From NCBI GenBank assembly GCA_021292165.1, contig CM037879.1, positions 287,654,272 to 287,718,271 of the forward strand: a stretch of 64,000 nucleotides of DNA, given 5' to 3'. The position numbers and the translations under genes were made by a program. The DNA comes from Shinisaurus crocodilurus (lineage: Eukaryota > Chordata > Lepidosauria > Squamata > Shinisauridae). Positions 1 through 10,427 of this stretch are shown here, one piece after another; within the stretch, counting starts at the first letter, position 1; each line of letters begins with the position of its first letter. The notes below the pieces were generated by a model. That model saw only the letters and a list, made by a program, of their open reading frames with translations. It had not been told where the DNA came from and ran no database searches.

Positions 1-379
1 AGTGAGGGGGGAAGGGGGGGGAGGTTAACGGTCCCCCAGAAGCACCGTCGTTGCATACAATGGGGGCCAGGAGGTTAAAACACGACCATCATATAACCTT
101 TATTATACTTCATTTTTGTGTGTGTGTGAAGCCATTAACTGCAGGAGGGATCTCACAGATGCGCCACAACGTGGGTAACCGGAGAGAAATTCAATACACA
201 CATTGTAACCTAATTTATGGTTAGTGGGGGGAGGAGGAGAGGGGGGCACACACAGGGGAGGGATAGAGAGTTGTCTTTCTGCGTGTAGATGGCAGCAAGA
301 GAGAAGACCGTAAAGTGGGGGGGGGGGTTGGAACGATAGCGTTTGGCAAGGGGCAGGGAGATGTATTAAAATTGCAGCC

Positions 380-381
<2 letters not shown>
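1..381. other. Intronic sequence, no recognised element
   Basis: G-rich at the window start, with short G runs near 10-30 and 240-330. I recognise no repeat family, exon or regulatory site. Confidence 0.5.

Positions 382-421
<40 letters not shown>
382..421. repeat. (GT)20 microsatellite
   Basis: An uninterrupted GT dinucleotide run of about 40 bp. It gives rise to spurious short open frames of Cys-Val or Thr-His repeats. Confidence 0.98.
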
Positions 422-422
<1 letters not shown>

Positions 423-521
423 TGTCTGTAATTCCGTCCTTGAATATATGTTGTGCTGCCCCTCTCTTCCCTTCTTTCAAAGCCCTTCTCAGAATCCACC
501 TTTCCCCACAAGACCTTTGGC

Positions 522-667
522 CAGTGCTTTTTTTCTGGAGAAAAGGGTACCGGAACTCTTGGATTACATTTCCTCGGGAGTAGATGGCGATTAAATTGTA
601 ATGCAATTAATAGAAGAAAAGGTGCTGGAACTCAGTTCCGGTGAGTTCCACCAGAAAAAAAGCACTG
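522..667. mobile_element. hAT-type MITE with 8-bp target duplication
   Basis: 146 bp, with terminal inverted repeats beginning CAGTGCTTTTTTTCTGG and ending CCAGAAAAAAAGCACTG. It is flanked by a perfect 8-bp direct repeat, cctttggc (514-521 and 668-675). The 8-bp duplication and CA..TG ends are hallmarks of the hAT superfamily. It is too short to encode a transposase. Confidence 0.93.
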
Positions 668-704
668 CCTTTGGCTTACTATAGCCTGCCGCAACGCACT
701 CCCC

Positions 705-775
705 TCCAGACAACAGCTCCCATCACCCGTGACCACTAGTAATGCTGGTGGGGGCTGATGGGAGTTGTAGTCATG
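705..775. mobile_element. Relic of a fold-back hAT MITE
   Basis: Contains the divergent inverted pair 'acaacagctcccatcac' and 'ggctgatgggagttgtag' found in the foldback MITEs elsewhere in the window. The ends are eroded and no target duplication is visible. Confidence 0.5.
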
Positions 776-808
776 CTATCCTAATAAACTGGGCATTATG
801 CTATATAG

Positions 809-938
809 CAGTGTGCTCCAACCTTGGGTCCCCAGATGTTTTTGGCCTACAACTCCCAGCATGCCCCAGCCAGCGTAGCTGGCTGGGGCATGCTGGGAGT
901 TGTCGGCCAAAAACATCTGGGGACCCAAGGTTGGAGAA
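809..938. mobile_element. Near-perfect fold-back hAT MITE
   Basis: Two arms of about 60 bp pair almost perfectly around a centre near 870 (ccagccagcgtagctggctgg). The outer sequence is 'gctccaaccttgggtccccag' and its complement. It belongs to the same family as 10041-10176, 41752-41835 and 63740-63875, which have 8-bp duplications. Here the right end abuts the L2 3' end at 938 and no duplication is recognisable. Confidence 0.8.
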
Positions 939-2277
939 TTTTATTATTAATATTTATTTATCGCCCATCTGGCCGGCAACCGGCCACCCTGGGCGATGTA
1001 CACACAATAAAATACATAAATACAATAAAATACATTAAAACAATATAAAAATTTTAAAATCTTAACCCACCCCATATTCCCGCCTGAACAACCAGGTTTT
1101 TAATGAGCGACGGAAGCTCATCAGAGAGGGGGCATGGCGGAGGTCACTCGGGAGAGAGTTCCACAGTACGGGGGCCGCCACAGAAAAGGCCCTCTTCCTC
1201 GTCCCCACCAGTCTAGTTGCTCTGGCTGAAGGGACAAGGAGAAGGCCATCCGTGGCAGATCTTGTTGAGCGGCCCACTTGGTGTTGCTGGAGACGCTCCT
1301 TGAGATAAACTGGACCAGAGCCATATAGGATTTTAAAGGTCAAAACCAACACCTTGAATTCGGCTCGGCAAGCAACTGGTAGCCAGTGCAAATCCTTCAG
1401 CACTGGCGTGATGTGATCCCGCCGGCGGCTGCCTTTAACCAGGCGAGCCGCCGCATTCTGTACCAGCTGAAGCTTCCAAACCGTCTTCAAGGGTAACCCC
1501 ACGTAGAGCGCATTACAGTAGTCTAGGCGAGAGGAGATCAAGGCATGAACCACTGATGGGAGCAGGTGATTAGGAAGGTAGGGGCGCAGCTGCCGTATCA
1601 GATGGAGTTGATACAGCGCTGCCCGGCTCACAGCTGCCACCTGAGCCTCCATGGACAGCTGGGAGTCTAGAATGACCCCCAAGCTGCGGACCTGGTCCTT
1701 CAGGGGTAGATGTACCCCATTCAGCACCAGGTCAACATCCCCTAACCTCCCCTTGTCCCCCACCAGCAGTACCTCGGTCTTGTCAGGGTTCAGCTTCAGC
1801 ATGTTCCTTCCCATCCAGCCAGCCACTGCCTCCAGGCACTTGGACAGGGTCTCAACGGCCAACCTCGGTGAGGACTTGAAACAGAGGTAGAGCTGCGTGT
1901 CATCCGCCTACTGATGACACCGCACCCCAAACCTCCTGATGATAGCTCCCAGCGGCTTGAGGTAGATGTTGAATAACATCGGGGAGAGGATGGAACCCTG
2001 CGGCACCCCACAAGTGAGCAGCCGAGGGTCCGAAGCCTCCTCCCCAAGAACTACCCTCTGGTACCTTCCAGAGAGGAAGGACCGGAACCACTGCAATACA
2101 GTGCCTCCCAAGCCCAACCCCTCCAGGCGGTCCAGGAGGATACCGTGGTCAACGGTATCAAAAGCCGCCGAGAGATCGAGGAGGACTAGAAAGGAGCATT
2201 CGCCCCTATCCAAAGCCCTCCTCATATCATCCACCAAGGCGACCAAGGCCGCCTCCGTCCCATGGAGAACACTGCTA
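938..2277 (-). mobile_element. L2-clade LINE, reverse transcriptase C-terminal half and 3' end
   Basis: Minus-strand translation gives reverse transcriptase motifs: DLSAAFDTVDHGILLDRL (near 2170), GVPQGSILSPMLFNIYLKPL (near 1990) and LNPDKTEVLLVG (near 1780), followed by the L2-type C-terminus (RLDYCNALYVGLP, HWLPVACRAEFKVLVLTFK). The frame breaks between about 1862 and 1908, where the YADD region should lie, so it is dead. The 3' tail (941-1060) is AT-rich with TAAAATACAT units. It is 5'-truncated and bordered by a pogo-like MITE at 2280. Confidence 0.92.
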
Positions 2278-2279
2278 TA

Positions 2280-2514
2280 CAGGCAGTCCCCAGGTTATGA
2301 ACGAGTTCCGTTCTTAAGAATGTATTTAAGTCGCATTTGTACGTACGCTGGAACAGTATAGCGTAGTATGCGGCATTTATGCAAATTGCGTAAATTATGT
2401 ATACTGTACTATGCTATACTCTACGTAAACGACGTAGGGCCAGGGAACCCAGAAGTCCGTTCATAACTACGAATGGTCAGTTAAGTCGGAGGTTCTTAAC
2501 CCAGGGACTACCTG
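2280..2514. mobile_element. Tc1/mariner (Tigger/pogo-like) MITE
   Basis: 235 bp. The left end is CAGGCAGTCCCCAGGTTATG and the right end is the complement of CAGGTAGTCCCTGGGTTAAG, a terminal pair typical of Tigger-type elements. TA precedes it at 2278-2279; the right flank reads AA, so the TA duplication is probably mutated on one side. Confidence 0.75.
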
Positions 2515-2741
2515 AATACTGTTGCATCTTTTGGAGGGAGTGCGGTATACGCTGTTGGTCTCAGAGCGTTGGTATTTCTTGGGCGGTGATCTGGGCGTTT
2601 GCAGATGCAGCGGGCAGGGACTGTGCTTGGTACCGAAAAGATCTGGGGCTCAGGCCCAGAGCACAAAAAAAAACTGCACAAATTTACATATGCTAATCTA
2701 CATATGCTTTAAAGCATGTGTGTGTGTGTGTGTGTGTGTGT

Positions 2742-2925
2742 GTGAAGCTGTGTCCTCACTGTGGGAAGCTGTGTGGATCTAGAATTGGCCTCCATAGTCA
2801 CTTACAGACCCATTGCTAGAGTTTACACAATTTTATACGATTTCTTTTTATATAAACTTCTTTTTGTAATTTTATCCTGGAAGACAATCTTACTCGGTCA
2901 CGAGTGATCGCCAGTAGTAGTAGTA
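2742..2925 (+). mobile_element. 5'-truncated LINE tail inserted in a GT repeat
   Basis: Closely matches 46630-46795: 'tcctcactgtgggaagctgt' through 'ttactcggtcacgagtgatc'. It carries the last codons and 3' UTR of a non-LTR retrotransposon whose C-terminus has a CCHH finger. GT runs flank it on both sides (2719-2742 and 2928-2958), as if it inserted into a microsatellite. Confidence 0.75.
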
Positions 2926-2927
2926 AA

Positions 2928-2961
2928 ATGTGTGTGTGTGTGTGTGTGTGCGCGCGCGCGC
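2928..2961. repeat. (TG)n(CG)n microsatellite
   Basis: A TG run followed by a short GC alternation; alternating purine-pyrimidine throughout. Confidence 0.9.
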
Positions 2962-3489
2962 ACCTTTCTTTAAAGGACCCTGTCTTCTAAGGGCACCCCT
3001 ATTTGTAAAAAGGGATTATGGGAGAGGAGGGTGTTTGAGTTCGGGGGGGGGGAACTCAGGCAGAAAGACTCAAGTGGAGGGGCAGCAGGAGGTGAAGCAC
3101 ATGTGGGGAAGAAGCCAGCTAATCCAGGGGGATCCGATGCAACAGAGATCCTCAGGGCCCCTGGACCTTTATTTCAGAAAGTATCCATGGACAGCAGGGT
3201 GGTGGGGCAGAGGGCCTCCCAGAGGTTCAGGGCTCCAAATGAAAGATTCAGGGCTCCAGTGGGCCACCCCTTAACACTGCCTCTGACAGCAGGTGAGGTG
3301 GCTCAACCATTCCTGAACTGTGTCATCTGCAGGTTGCAGGGTCCTAGCTTAACCTTCCACCCACCCCGTGGACAGATTAGCTTTTTGTGTGCGGGGGGAC
3401 CCCTCTCCAATTGAGGAGGTGTTCAGCCATGAATCCCACTGCATCCACCTGCACTCAGAAGTTGCATAGTCCTGGAAATGTTTTAACAC

Positions 3490-3605
3490 TGCATTGGGCA
3501 TCTTTCAGGGATGCTGCAGTTACCTCCCATGCTGGAGATACTGCATTGAACAGGGGGTTGGAATACATGGCCTCTAAGTTCCCTTCCAACTAAAATCCTA
3601 TGAAT
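3490..3605 (+). mobile_element. Old CR1-A 3' end fragment
   Basis: Recognisable CR1 tail: 'cagggatgctgcagttacct' then 'gaacagggggttggaatacatggcc' style wording and a degenerate 'tcctatgaatct' end. More diverged than the other CR1-A copies, so probably older. Confidence 0.7.
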
Positions 3606-3794
3606 CTAGGTGGTTTGTGTGAAATACACTCAAGATTATTACTTTGTAAACAGAGATGCCAGGAGTTGCATCTAGGACTTCCTGCATGCCGGTCATGTGC
3701 TCTTAACACTGAGTTAAACAAACTGTGATATTGATATGATGTGATCATTGTTATGTTACACAGATTTAGACTCTCAGTTCCATCCCTGTTTTAA

Positions 3795-4682
3795 AATTTG
3801 CAGATGACACAAAATTGGATGGAATAGTTAATACCCTGGAAGACAGAAACAAAATTCAAAGTGATCTCGATAGGCTGGAGCACTGGGCTGAAAACAACAG
3901 AATGAAATTTAATAGGGATGAATGCCAAGTGCTGCACCTAGGAAAAGGAAACCAAATGCAGAGTTACAGAATGGGGGACACTTGGCTCAACAATACTACG
4001 AGTAAGAAGGATCTTGGAATTGTGGTAGATCACAAACTGAATCTGAGCCAGCAATGCGATGTGGCTGCAAAGAAGGCAAATGCTATTTTGGGCTGCATTA
4101 ATAGAAGTATAGCTTCCAGATCGCAGGAAGTGATAATTCCCCTTTACTCGGCACTGGTTAGGCCTCATCTTGAGTACTGCATCTAGTTCTGGGCACCACA
4201 CTTTAAGAAGGACGTAGACAAACTGGAGAGGGTTCAGAGGAGGGCAACAAGGATGATAAAGGGACTGGAAACAAGGCCCTATGAGGAGAGACTGAAAGAA
4301 CTGGGCATGTTTAGCCTTCAGAAGAGGAGACTGAGCGGAGATATGATCGCACTCTTCCAGTACTTGAAGGGTTGTCACACAGAGGAGGGCCAGGATCTCT
4401 TCTCGACCATCCCAGAGTGCAGGACACAGAATAATGGGCTCAAGTTACAGGAGGAAGCCAGATTCTGGCCAAACATCAGGAAAAACCTCCTGACCATTAG
4501 AGCAATATGCCAATGGAACCAAATACCTAGGGAGGTGGTGGGTTCTCCCACACTGGGGGCATTCAAGATGCAGCTGGACAGCCATCTGTCAGGGATGCTT
4601 TAGCTTGGATTCCTGCACTGAGCAGTGGGTTGGACTCGATGGCCCTATAGGCCCCTTCCAACTCTAGTATTCTATGATTCAA
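3795..4682 (+). mobile_element. CR1-A LINE, RT C-terminal portion, pseudogenised
   Basis: Begins at the FADDTKL box equivalent ('tttgcagatgacacaaaatt') and runs to a CR1 3' end with 'ctatgattc'. The frame encodes DLDRLEHWAENNRMKFNRDE, a hallmark of CR1 ORF2, then stops at 4184-4186 (C-to-T in a Gln codon), with frame changes near 4450. About 85-90% similar by eye to the copy at 14825-15777. Confidence 0.92.
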
Positions 4683-5678
4683 TAAGAGAGCAGATTATAG
4701 CATCGAATAGTGAGGGTTTAAAAAAAAAAAAAATGACATAGGTATACATGGTTAGGGTTATTAACATAAGCTCACTATCTCAGAAGCCAGCAACCTGTGT
4801 GTGGGCTATACCACTTCAGACTGCAGGTGGGAGCTCCCATGATTGAGTTCCTCCATTCCCTGCAGATAGAAAGCTAGCAAGTCAGGGAGAAGCCTATCTT
4901 CTAGCATGGCTTTTGCTCTTCATGCCTTGTTTTCTAAGGGCAGGGGCTTTTTTTTTTTGTATTCAGTCACATGAGCCCACTCACCTGGGGTCTGAAGTGG
5001 TACAGCCTAGACACAGGTTTACACTCAGCGAAAGAACTAGGCCTGTATTTCTAATACGTCTCTCTCTTTCTCTCTTTTACTATTTGTCTGTGCAAGCACG
5101 TGTGAATAAATGCGAGAGAGGGGTAGGGGCAACCCTCCCAAATCACTGTGTGGCTTGCCAATTAGGACAGCAACCGCTTAACCCTGGAGGAGGGAACCGG
5201 GGAGAAGAAGCGGCCAAGAGCAGTCTCTCTCCAGGGCACGGGGCAGAACAAAGATCCAAACGGGAGCTGAACTCCCCACGGACAATTAAGCAGCAGTTAA
5301 TGCAATCACCGAGTACCGACAGGGCGAACAATACAGAAAACAAAACATAAGTCACACCAGCGCTTGCCAGCATATCCCTGGCACCAATCAAAGGGCCGGA
5401 TGGCTGCTTATTGAATTCTGTGCCAGTAATTCAGGCATCCCGAGCAGGGGCCGTCACAACCGAGAGCAGGAGGGCAGACACGTTAAATGGGATGCACCTG
5501 GGACCACCGTAACAGGGGGAGGGGGGGAATGATGCCACAGCTTTTGGACGCAGGTGATGGAGTGGGTTCCAGTTTACAAAGCCTGGGGACGTGCAAAGCC
5601 TGTCCTTTTATCTGCACTGTGCTCAGATATCCACACTGCTCTGTGTCTCAAGTATCCTTGCTTTTCCAAATCCTATGC
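4683..5678. other. Intronic sequence; 5120-5490 looks unique
   Basis: Contains an A-run at 4721-4733 and a short motif 'gctagcaagtcagggaga' (4872-4890) that recurs at 61566. From 5120 to 5490 there is no recognised repeat, and the base composition is balanced with motifs such as 'gacaattaagcagcagttaa'. This makes it a reasonable candidate for conserved noncoding sequence; conservation cannot be seen from here. Confidence 0.4.
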
Positions 5679-5870
5679 CAGTGGGGCTCCTAATCCATTG
5701 CAGCTTTTACTTGGCGCTTTAAAGAAGATATCCGTGGTGCTCCATGGCGGCGAGCCTATTTTGGGGGTGGAGTTTAGCACCGTGGATAGCTCCTATGAAG
5801 CTCCAAATAAAACCCGCAATGGATTCGGAGCCCCACCGAAATCGGAGCAACCAGCCTCCCCTGCTGCGAA
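5679..5870. mobile_element. Palindromic hAT-like MITE family 'B', copy 1
   Basis: Inverted arms 'gtggggctcctaatccattg' and 'caatggattcggagccccac' surround a core containing 'ctattttgggggtggagttt'. The same core and arms occur at 21817-21998 and 63604-63940. The right end 'ccagcctcccctg' gives a CAGGGG-type terminus. The left terminus is not clear. Confidence 0.7.
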
Positions 5871-5893
5871 TCACTTCTACGCTTCTGGGGTTC

Positions 5894-5932
5894 TTTTTTG
5901 TTTGTTTGTTTGTTTGTTTGTTTGTTTGTTTT
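5894..5932. repeat. (TTTG)n microsatellite
   Basis: About nine tandem TTTG units directly after MITE B. Confidence 0.97.
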
Positions 5933-6480
5933 CGCCCCTGAAAAAGTAGCAGCAGGCAGAGAAATGCAGCTTCTGAGTTGTGGATGGGCACTTTCCAGTG
6001 TGCCCTGGATAGCTTATTCCAATATGCATTGGAACGGGCACCCCACTGAGAGTAATTCAATACTGGCAGACATCTGCACTCAGTCAGATGTACATTTCAG
6101 CGCACATTCTGCTACACAGCCAGCTTTTCTTTCCCCCTAATCTATCTTGTGGTGGAGTTTCTGTATCTAGCTGCTGATTATGTTCTTTCTCCAAAAGAAA
6201 GTAAATCAGATAGAGTCAAGACAAAACGGAAAATTCAGGTATAATTGTTCATACCAGTGGAAGAACAATATCCACATCAGAAATTGAACCCTGCAGATTA
6301 GCACGGGATCTCTACTTGTATCACACACACACACACACACACACACAAATTGTCTTTAAGTTGTTTTGTGATTTAGAAAGCAGTTTAGGCCCAGTTTCTT
6401 ACAACATGTGCAGAATAGCCCTTCGTCCCACCAAGACTACAATTGGAGGGTGCACTGTTTTAGGGATGTATGATCCTCAA
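5933..6480. other. Intronic sequence with CA repeat
   Basis: A (CA)13 run lies at 6322-6347. A short inverted pair 'tccaatatgcattgga' sits near 6019. Otherwise no recognised element. Confidence 0.5.
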
Positions 6481-6483
6481 CTC

Positions 6484-6722
6484 AGGAATGTGTAAGGAAT
6501 CTGATAGGGGGGGGTGTGAAAAGCCAATGTCTTTTCTCAATTTGGCCCCACAAATTCAGTTCCGTCAACCCTGCACTGGTGCCGACTCAATTTGACATGA
6601 GTAGAGCCAGCACGCGGACTTCCATTTTTAAAATGGGCATTTTTTTTTAAAGCCAGGGAACTTCCTTCAAAACCCGGACCTCCACTCTGCAAATTTGCGC
6701 AAATTGCATTAATCTGTGGAGT
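6484..6722. mobile_element. MITE fragment related to the 10430-10858 element
   Basis: 'gtaaggaatctgatagggg' at 6491 is the inverse of the end of the element at 10858 ('ccccctatcagattcctcac'). It also contains 'tttgcgcaaattgcat', shared with several palindromic MITEs here. Confidence 0.55.
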
Positions 6723-7150
6723 AGGGATGTGTGCGGGTCTCGATCGGGGGGTGGAAGCGGGATGAACTCGCCTTGCTTGACCCCCCCCCTAAGCTCCGCG
6801 CAACTTACCTTTACCTGGCTCAGCACATGTCCCTGCAAGAGGAGCCAGGGAAAGGTACTTCCGGGTCCCTGGTGCTTCACGTCCGGGTCCCCGGCACTGC
6901 ATTTTTAATGTAAAAACCAAGGTAACCCACCTTAAAACAGCCGTGATTTGCTATTCGCGGTCATTTTAAGGTAGTTTACCTTGGTTTTTACATTAAAAAT
7001 GCAGTGCCGGGGACCCGGAACTGACGTGACGGGGACCCGGAAGTCCAGTGAGCGCCTCGCCGAGTGCCACGGGACGGATAGCATGGCAGGGGTGCTTGGC
7101 GAGCGCCCAGTGAGTCGGGTTGTGGGCAGTTCGCCCACCCCTGCATGGAG
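6722..7150. mobile_element. Palindromic MITE family 'C', copy 1
   Basis: Starts 'gtagggatgtgtgcgggtct' and ends near 'gttcgcccacccctgcatgg'. The centre is a long inverted repeat: 6877-6925 ('gtccccggcactgcattttt') pairs with 6972-7020 around 'gtgatttgctattcgcggtc'. Related copies are at 8195-8410, 11180-11515 (partial) and 39868-40275. No coding capacity. Confidence 0.7.
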
Positions 7151-7333
7151 TGGTGGCCAGAATTTTGCACAAATCTGAAATTAACTGTCTGAATATCCAA
7201 GGTGGCCAAGGTGGCCATTCCAGCAGGCTGAGAGGAGGGAGATGAGAGGGAGCGCAGGGCCATTCCAGCAGCCCTGCCAGGAGTATTCATTAATATTCCC
7301 CTTTCTTCTCTCCCCATTCCTTTTTCCTTGTGT

Positions 7334-7461
7334 GTCGTGTGTGTCTTTTTAGATTGTAAGCCTGCGGGCAGGGACTGTCTTGTTAATTGCTGTAAACCGC
7401 CCAGAGAGCTTCGGCTATTGGGTGGTATAAAAATGAAATAAATAAATAAATAAATAAATAA
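7334..7461 (+). mobile_element. L2 LINE 3' tail
   Basis: Carries the L2 3' end 'gtaaaccgcccagagagctt', then 'gggtggtataaaaatg' and (AATA)n. 5'-truncated to about 130 bp. Confidence 0.8.
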
Positions 7462-8194
7462 GGTGGAGCGTGTGTATATGCAGTGAGAGGAGGATGCTTC
7501 CATGCTTCTCATGTTAAATGCTACAACAAGAACAAAAACAAGAACAGCAACAACTCTGACCTAATGAGTCTGCCCCAATTTGTGTAAAAACACGATTTGT
7601 GCAAATTGCGCGAGAGATACACAGTTCTTCGCTCCAAATTTGTGCAAATATTTCAACTTCAAGCAATTTCATGGAAGCCAGAAACACACACACACACACA
7701 CACACACACCCTGATTCGGCCGGCTTTTCACCTTTGGGCCAGAAATGTGTCAAAAGTCCACTGAGCTCAAACAGCACAAGTTTTCCAGTGTCAAACACCC
7801 CTATGACCTCAACCCAAGAAATTTTGCTGGTCTTATCCAAACTTGTTTGACATCCTTCAAAATCCCTGCAATGCTTTGCCTCAAGGAGGAAGGAACCCCC
7901 AAAACCAACTCAGATTATATCCTGGGCACTGTGTTCTTTTGAGGGGAAACATGATGCATGTAAGTATACATCCTATATCAGGGGTGCCCCCAGACCTCGG
8001 GGGGGGGGGGGAATGCTCTTGGAACAAGCTCTGTGATTTCTGCCATAGAGTAGAAACCTCATTTCTAGAACAGTTTAGGAAGCAGTAGCTGGAGTTTCCT
8101 TCCTAATTCCTGGGACACTCTAGGAATGAGGTATGGCAGGAACCATGCAGCCTATTCGTAGAGCATTTCCCCCTCTTTTTTGGGTGAACGCCTT
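7462..8194. other. Intronic sequence with CA repeat
   Basis: A (CA)14 run at 7684-7709 and a G-run at 7999-8010. 'gtgcaaattgcgcgagag' near 7593 resembles the TTTGCGCAAA MITEs. No exon recognised. Confidence 0.5.
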
Positions 8195-8410
8195 GGCTGG
8201 AGTGGAGAGGGGGCCTCAGTGCCTAGATCAGGGACCTGGAAGTGATGCATGGGGGACCCAGAAGTGACGCACCAGGGACCAGGAAGTCCGCCGAGCACCT
8301 CGCCGAGCGCCTGAGCTGGCGCTCAGCAAGGCACTAGGGAGATTGCCTGGTGGGGGCACTCGCTGAGCACCCGGCGAGTCGGGGGGTGGGTAGTTCGCCC
8401 ACCCCTAGTT
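8195..8410. mobile_element. MITE family 'C' fragment
   Basis: Shares 'gggacctggaagtgatgc', 'gagcacctcgccgagcgcc' and the terminal 'tagttcgcccacccctag' with 6722-7150 and 39868-40275. Lacks the central palindrome. Confidence 0.6.
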
Positions 8411-9241
8411 GTGCATCCCGTGATGCTTTAAAACAGCAGATTCCAAAATACTGCAGTGCTCTGACAGAAGAGAAACTCACTACACGTATTCAGAAGTTCA
8501 TTTGCCCACTAGGCAAGAGTTTCAACCAGCAATAACTTGGCCGTGAGGTCTGCAGGGGGTCAAAGGAGCTGTATTAGCATGCAAAGCACACCTCCGTTGC
8601 ACAAGTTTTGTCTGTCATCTCATTACATTCCTCCAGACCCCGAGGAGCTAAATTGATCACACACACACACACACGAAAATCCAAGAGAAAAGCTATGAGA
8701 GAAGCTGCAAAAGAGAACGCAAGGAGGGCACAGATCAAAGGATCAATGGTATTTGAGCCACTATGAGACCGTAACAGCCCCATCTGATCCAGCGAGTGAC
8801 AACTACCCGCCCTCCTTTTCCCCTGCCCTTTAATCATGCTGATGACAAACGAGGCAAACACAGGGAGATTTGCACACTGCTGGGGTTTGCTGTGTTTAAT
8901 TAGATTTCATCAGGAAGGTTCTGAAAAATTAATATGGAGAGATTTCCGCCAGCCCCAGCGATAACCTCTCCCCGAGAGCTGCAGAAAGTATCGTCAGCTG
9001 TCAGTTCGGAGGAAGTTGCGGGAACTCCTGAGGATGGTGAGTTCCAAAAGTGCCTGTTTGGGTCCTGGCCAGAGGGATGTGTGAGGTCTGGTGGGGCTAT
9101 CATTCGGCAGGGTATCAGCCATTCAAAACGTAATTGGGTTCCAAACTGGTCATAGAGCTGAAACTGGGAGGCAAATGATATACGCCGCATCTTACACCAA
9201 GCGCAAGTCGACAGAGTGCCGTCCCTGTGCCCATATTTAGT
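8411..9241. other. Unique intronic stretch
   Basis: No recognised repeat apart from a short CA run (8659-8674). It contains AT-balanced blocks such as 'gctgtattagcatgcaaagc' near 8567. Open frames present are not convincing as exons. Candidate conserved noncoding sequence. Confidence 0.35.
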
Positions 9242-9333
9242 CATAAGAACATAAGAAGAGCCCTGATGGATCAGACCAAGGGTCCATCTAGCTCAGCATT
9301 CTGCTCACACAACAGCCAACCAACCACCTATGG

Positions 9334-9934
9334 CAGTGATGGCGAACCTTTTTGAGGCCGAGTGCCCAAACTGCAACACAAAACCAACTTATTTATTTCA
9401 AAGTGCCAACACTGCAATTAAACCTGAATTAAACCTGTTTTTAAACACAGCAGTTAAACCCGTGTGTGAGAGAGGGGGGGGGGCTGCCTTTCTTCGCTGC
9501 TGCCCTCCTCCAGGGACCCAGTCAGCCTCCTGGACTGCCGCCTGCAGAGCCTCCTGAGGTGGGACTTGCACCAGCAGCCCTCTGGCTTCTCCGGCCTCTT
9601 TGCTGCCGGCATGCCCAGGCCGCCCTCCGCAGCACCAGGCCGAAGAAGAGCCCTACGGCACCCGCAAGCTCGCTTCCCGAGGGGACGCACCTCAGGCTGC
9701 GGACGGGCCGTGGAGGTGGCGCCAGCTGCGGGGTGGCAGCCCGCGTGCCCTGCGAAGAGCGGGCGGTCCGGAGCAGGCGCCCCCATCGGCCCTGCCCACC
9801 TCCATCCTTCGGTGGCTTCGCCCCCCCCCGTGCCCCCAAAGCCGCTCGAGGGCTGGCGACCTATGGCTCGCGCGCCCACAGAGCGGTCCCTGCGTGCCAG
9901 CTGTGGCACGCATGCCATAGGTTCGCCATCACTG
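9334..9934. mobile_element. hAT element, 601 bp, with GC-rich interior
   Basis: Ends CAGTGATGGCGAACCTTTTT and (right, complement) CAGTGATGGCGAACCTATGG. Flanked by perfect 8-bp duplications acctatgg (9326-9333 and 9935-9942). About 100 bp at each end match the 926-bp element at 59931-60856. The interior (9470-9840) is very GC-rich and unlike the AT-rich interior of the other copy. Open frames in the interior show no transposase motifs. Confidence 0.95.
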
Positions 9935-10040
9935 ACCTATGGCCTGGGAAACCCATATGCAGGACATGAGTGCAACAGCACCCTCTTACAATTGGAGTAC
10001 ATAGGCATACTGCCTCTGATACTGGAGGTGGCATATAGCC

Positions 10041-10176
10041 CAGGGCTCTCCAACCTTGGGTCCCCAGATGTTGCTGGACTACAGCTCCCAGAATCCCTTG
10101 CCATTAGCCATGCTGGCTGGGTACGCTGGGAGCTGTAGGCCAGCAACATCTGGGGAACCAAGGTTGGAGAGCCCTG
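10041..10176. mobile_element. Fold-back hAT MITE with perfect target duplication
   Basis: 136 bp, termini CAGGGCTCTCCAACCTTGGG and its complement, arms folding over nearly the whole length. Flanked by atatagcc (10033-10040 and 10177-10184). Nested in the CR1-B copy. Confidence 0.95.
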
Positions 10177-10427
10177 ATATAGCCAATCAGGACTAGTAGT
10201 TGTTGATGGCCTTCTCCTCCATGGAGTTTGCACTTGGCAAACTGCTCATTTTAGTGACCATAAGGAATCAGGCACTCAGGGCAGCAGTACCTAGGGATCT
10301 GCTGACCTTGGGAAGTCCAACTCATTTGAGCTCGATGGACTTCATGCCTGCTTCTGACCTGATGAGCCAAGTTGGGGGTTCTCTGTGGACTTCTGTTCTG
10401 TCTCTCAGACGGACTGCAGTTTGCACA

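Larger units (their letters stand above)
2619..3300 (+). repeat. Dispersed repeat 'Rep-A', copy 1, with secondary insertion
   Basis: Shares a long, nearly collinear similarity with 41659-42225: 'taccgaaaagatctggggct' at the start, 'gcacccctatttgtaaaaag' in the middle and 'ccagctaatccagggggatc' further on. Copy 1 carries a GT run and a LINE tail (2719-2930) not present in copy 2. Copy 2 carries a hAT MITE absent here; the intact empty site is 'atgctttaaagcatg' at 2703-2717. The family is not one I recognise; it has no coding capacity. Confidence 0.7.
9242..10230 (-). mobile_element. CR1-B LINE 3' end, split by two hAT elements
   Basis: Minus-strand CR1-B tail: 'taagaacataagaagagccc' at 9242 is its 3' terminus, continuing 'tggatcagaccaagggtcca'. 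It is interrupted at 9334 by a 601-bp hAT element, resumes at 9943, is interrupted again at 10041 by a foldback MITE, and resumes at 10185 ('aatcaggactagtagttgtt'). Each interruption has a perfect 8-bp duplication, so the CR1 is older than both. Confidence 0.88.

Noticed and set aside
103..606. Open frames with Thr-His or Cys-Val runs over the GT repeat
   Set aside because: They are translations of a dinucleotide microsatellite and have no other coding features.
9470..9840. CpG island promoter
   Set aside because: The GC-rich stretch is entirely inside a hAT element with target duplications and is on neither side of a host exon.
9566..10138. 190-codon frame across the GC-rich hAT interior
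   Set aside because: It crosses the element end, the CR1 and another MITE, has no known domain, and is long only because of high GC.
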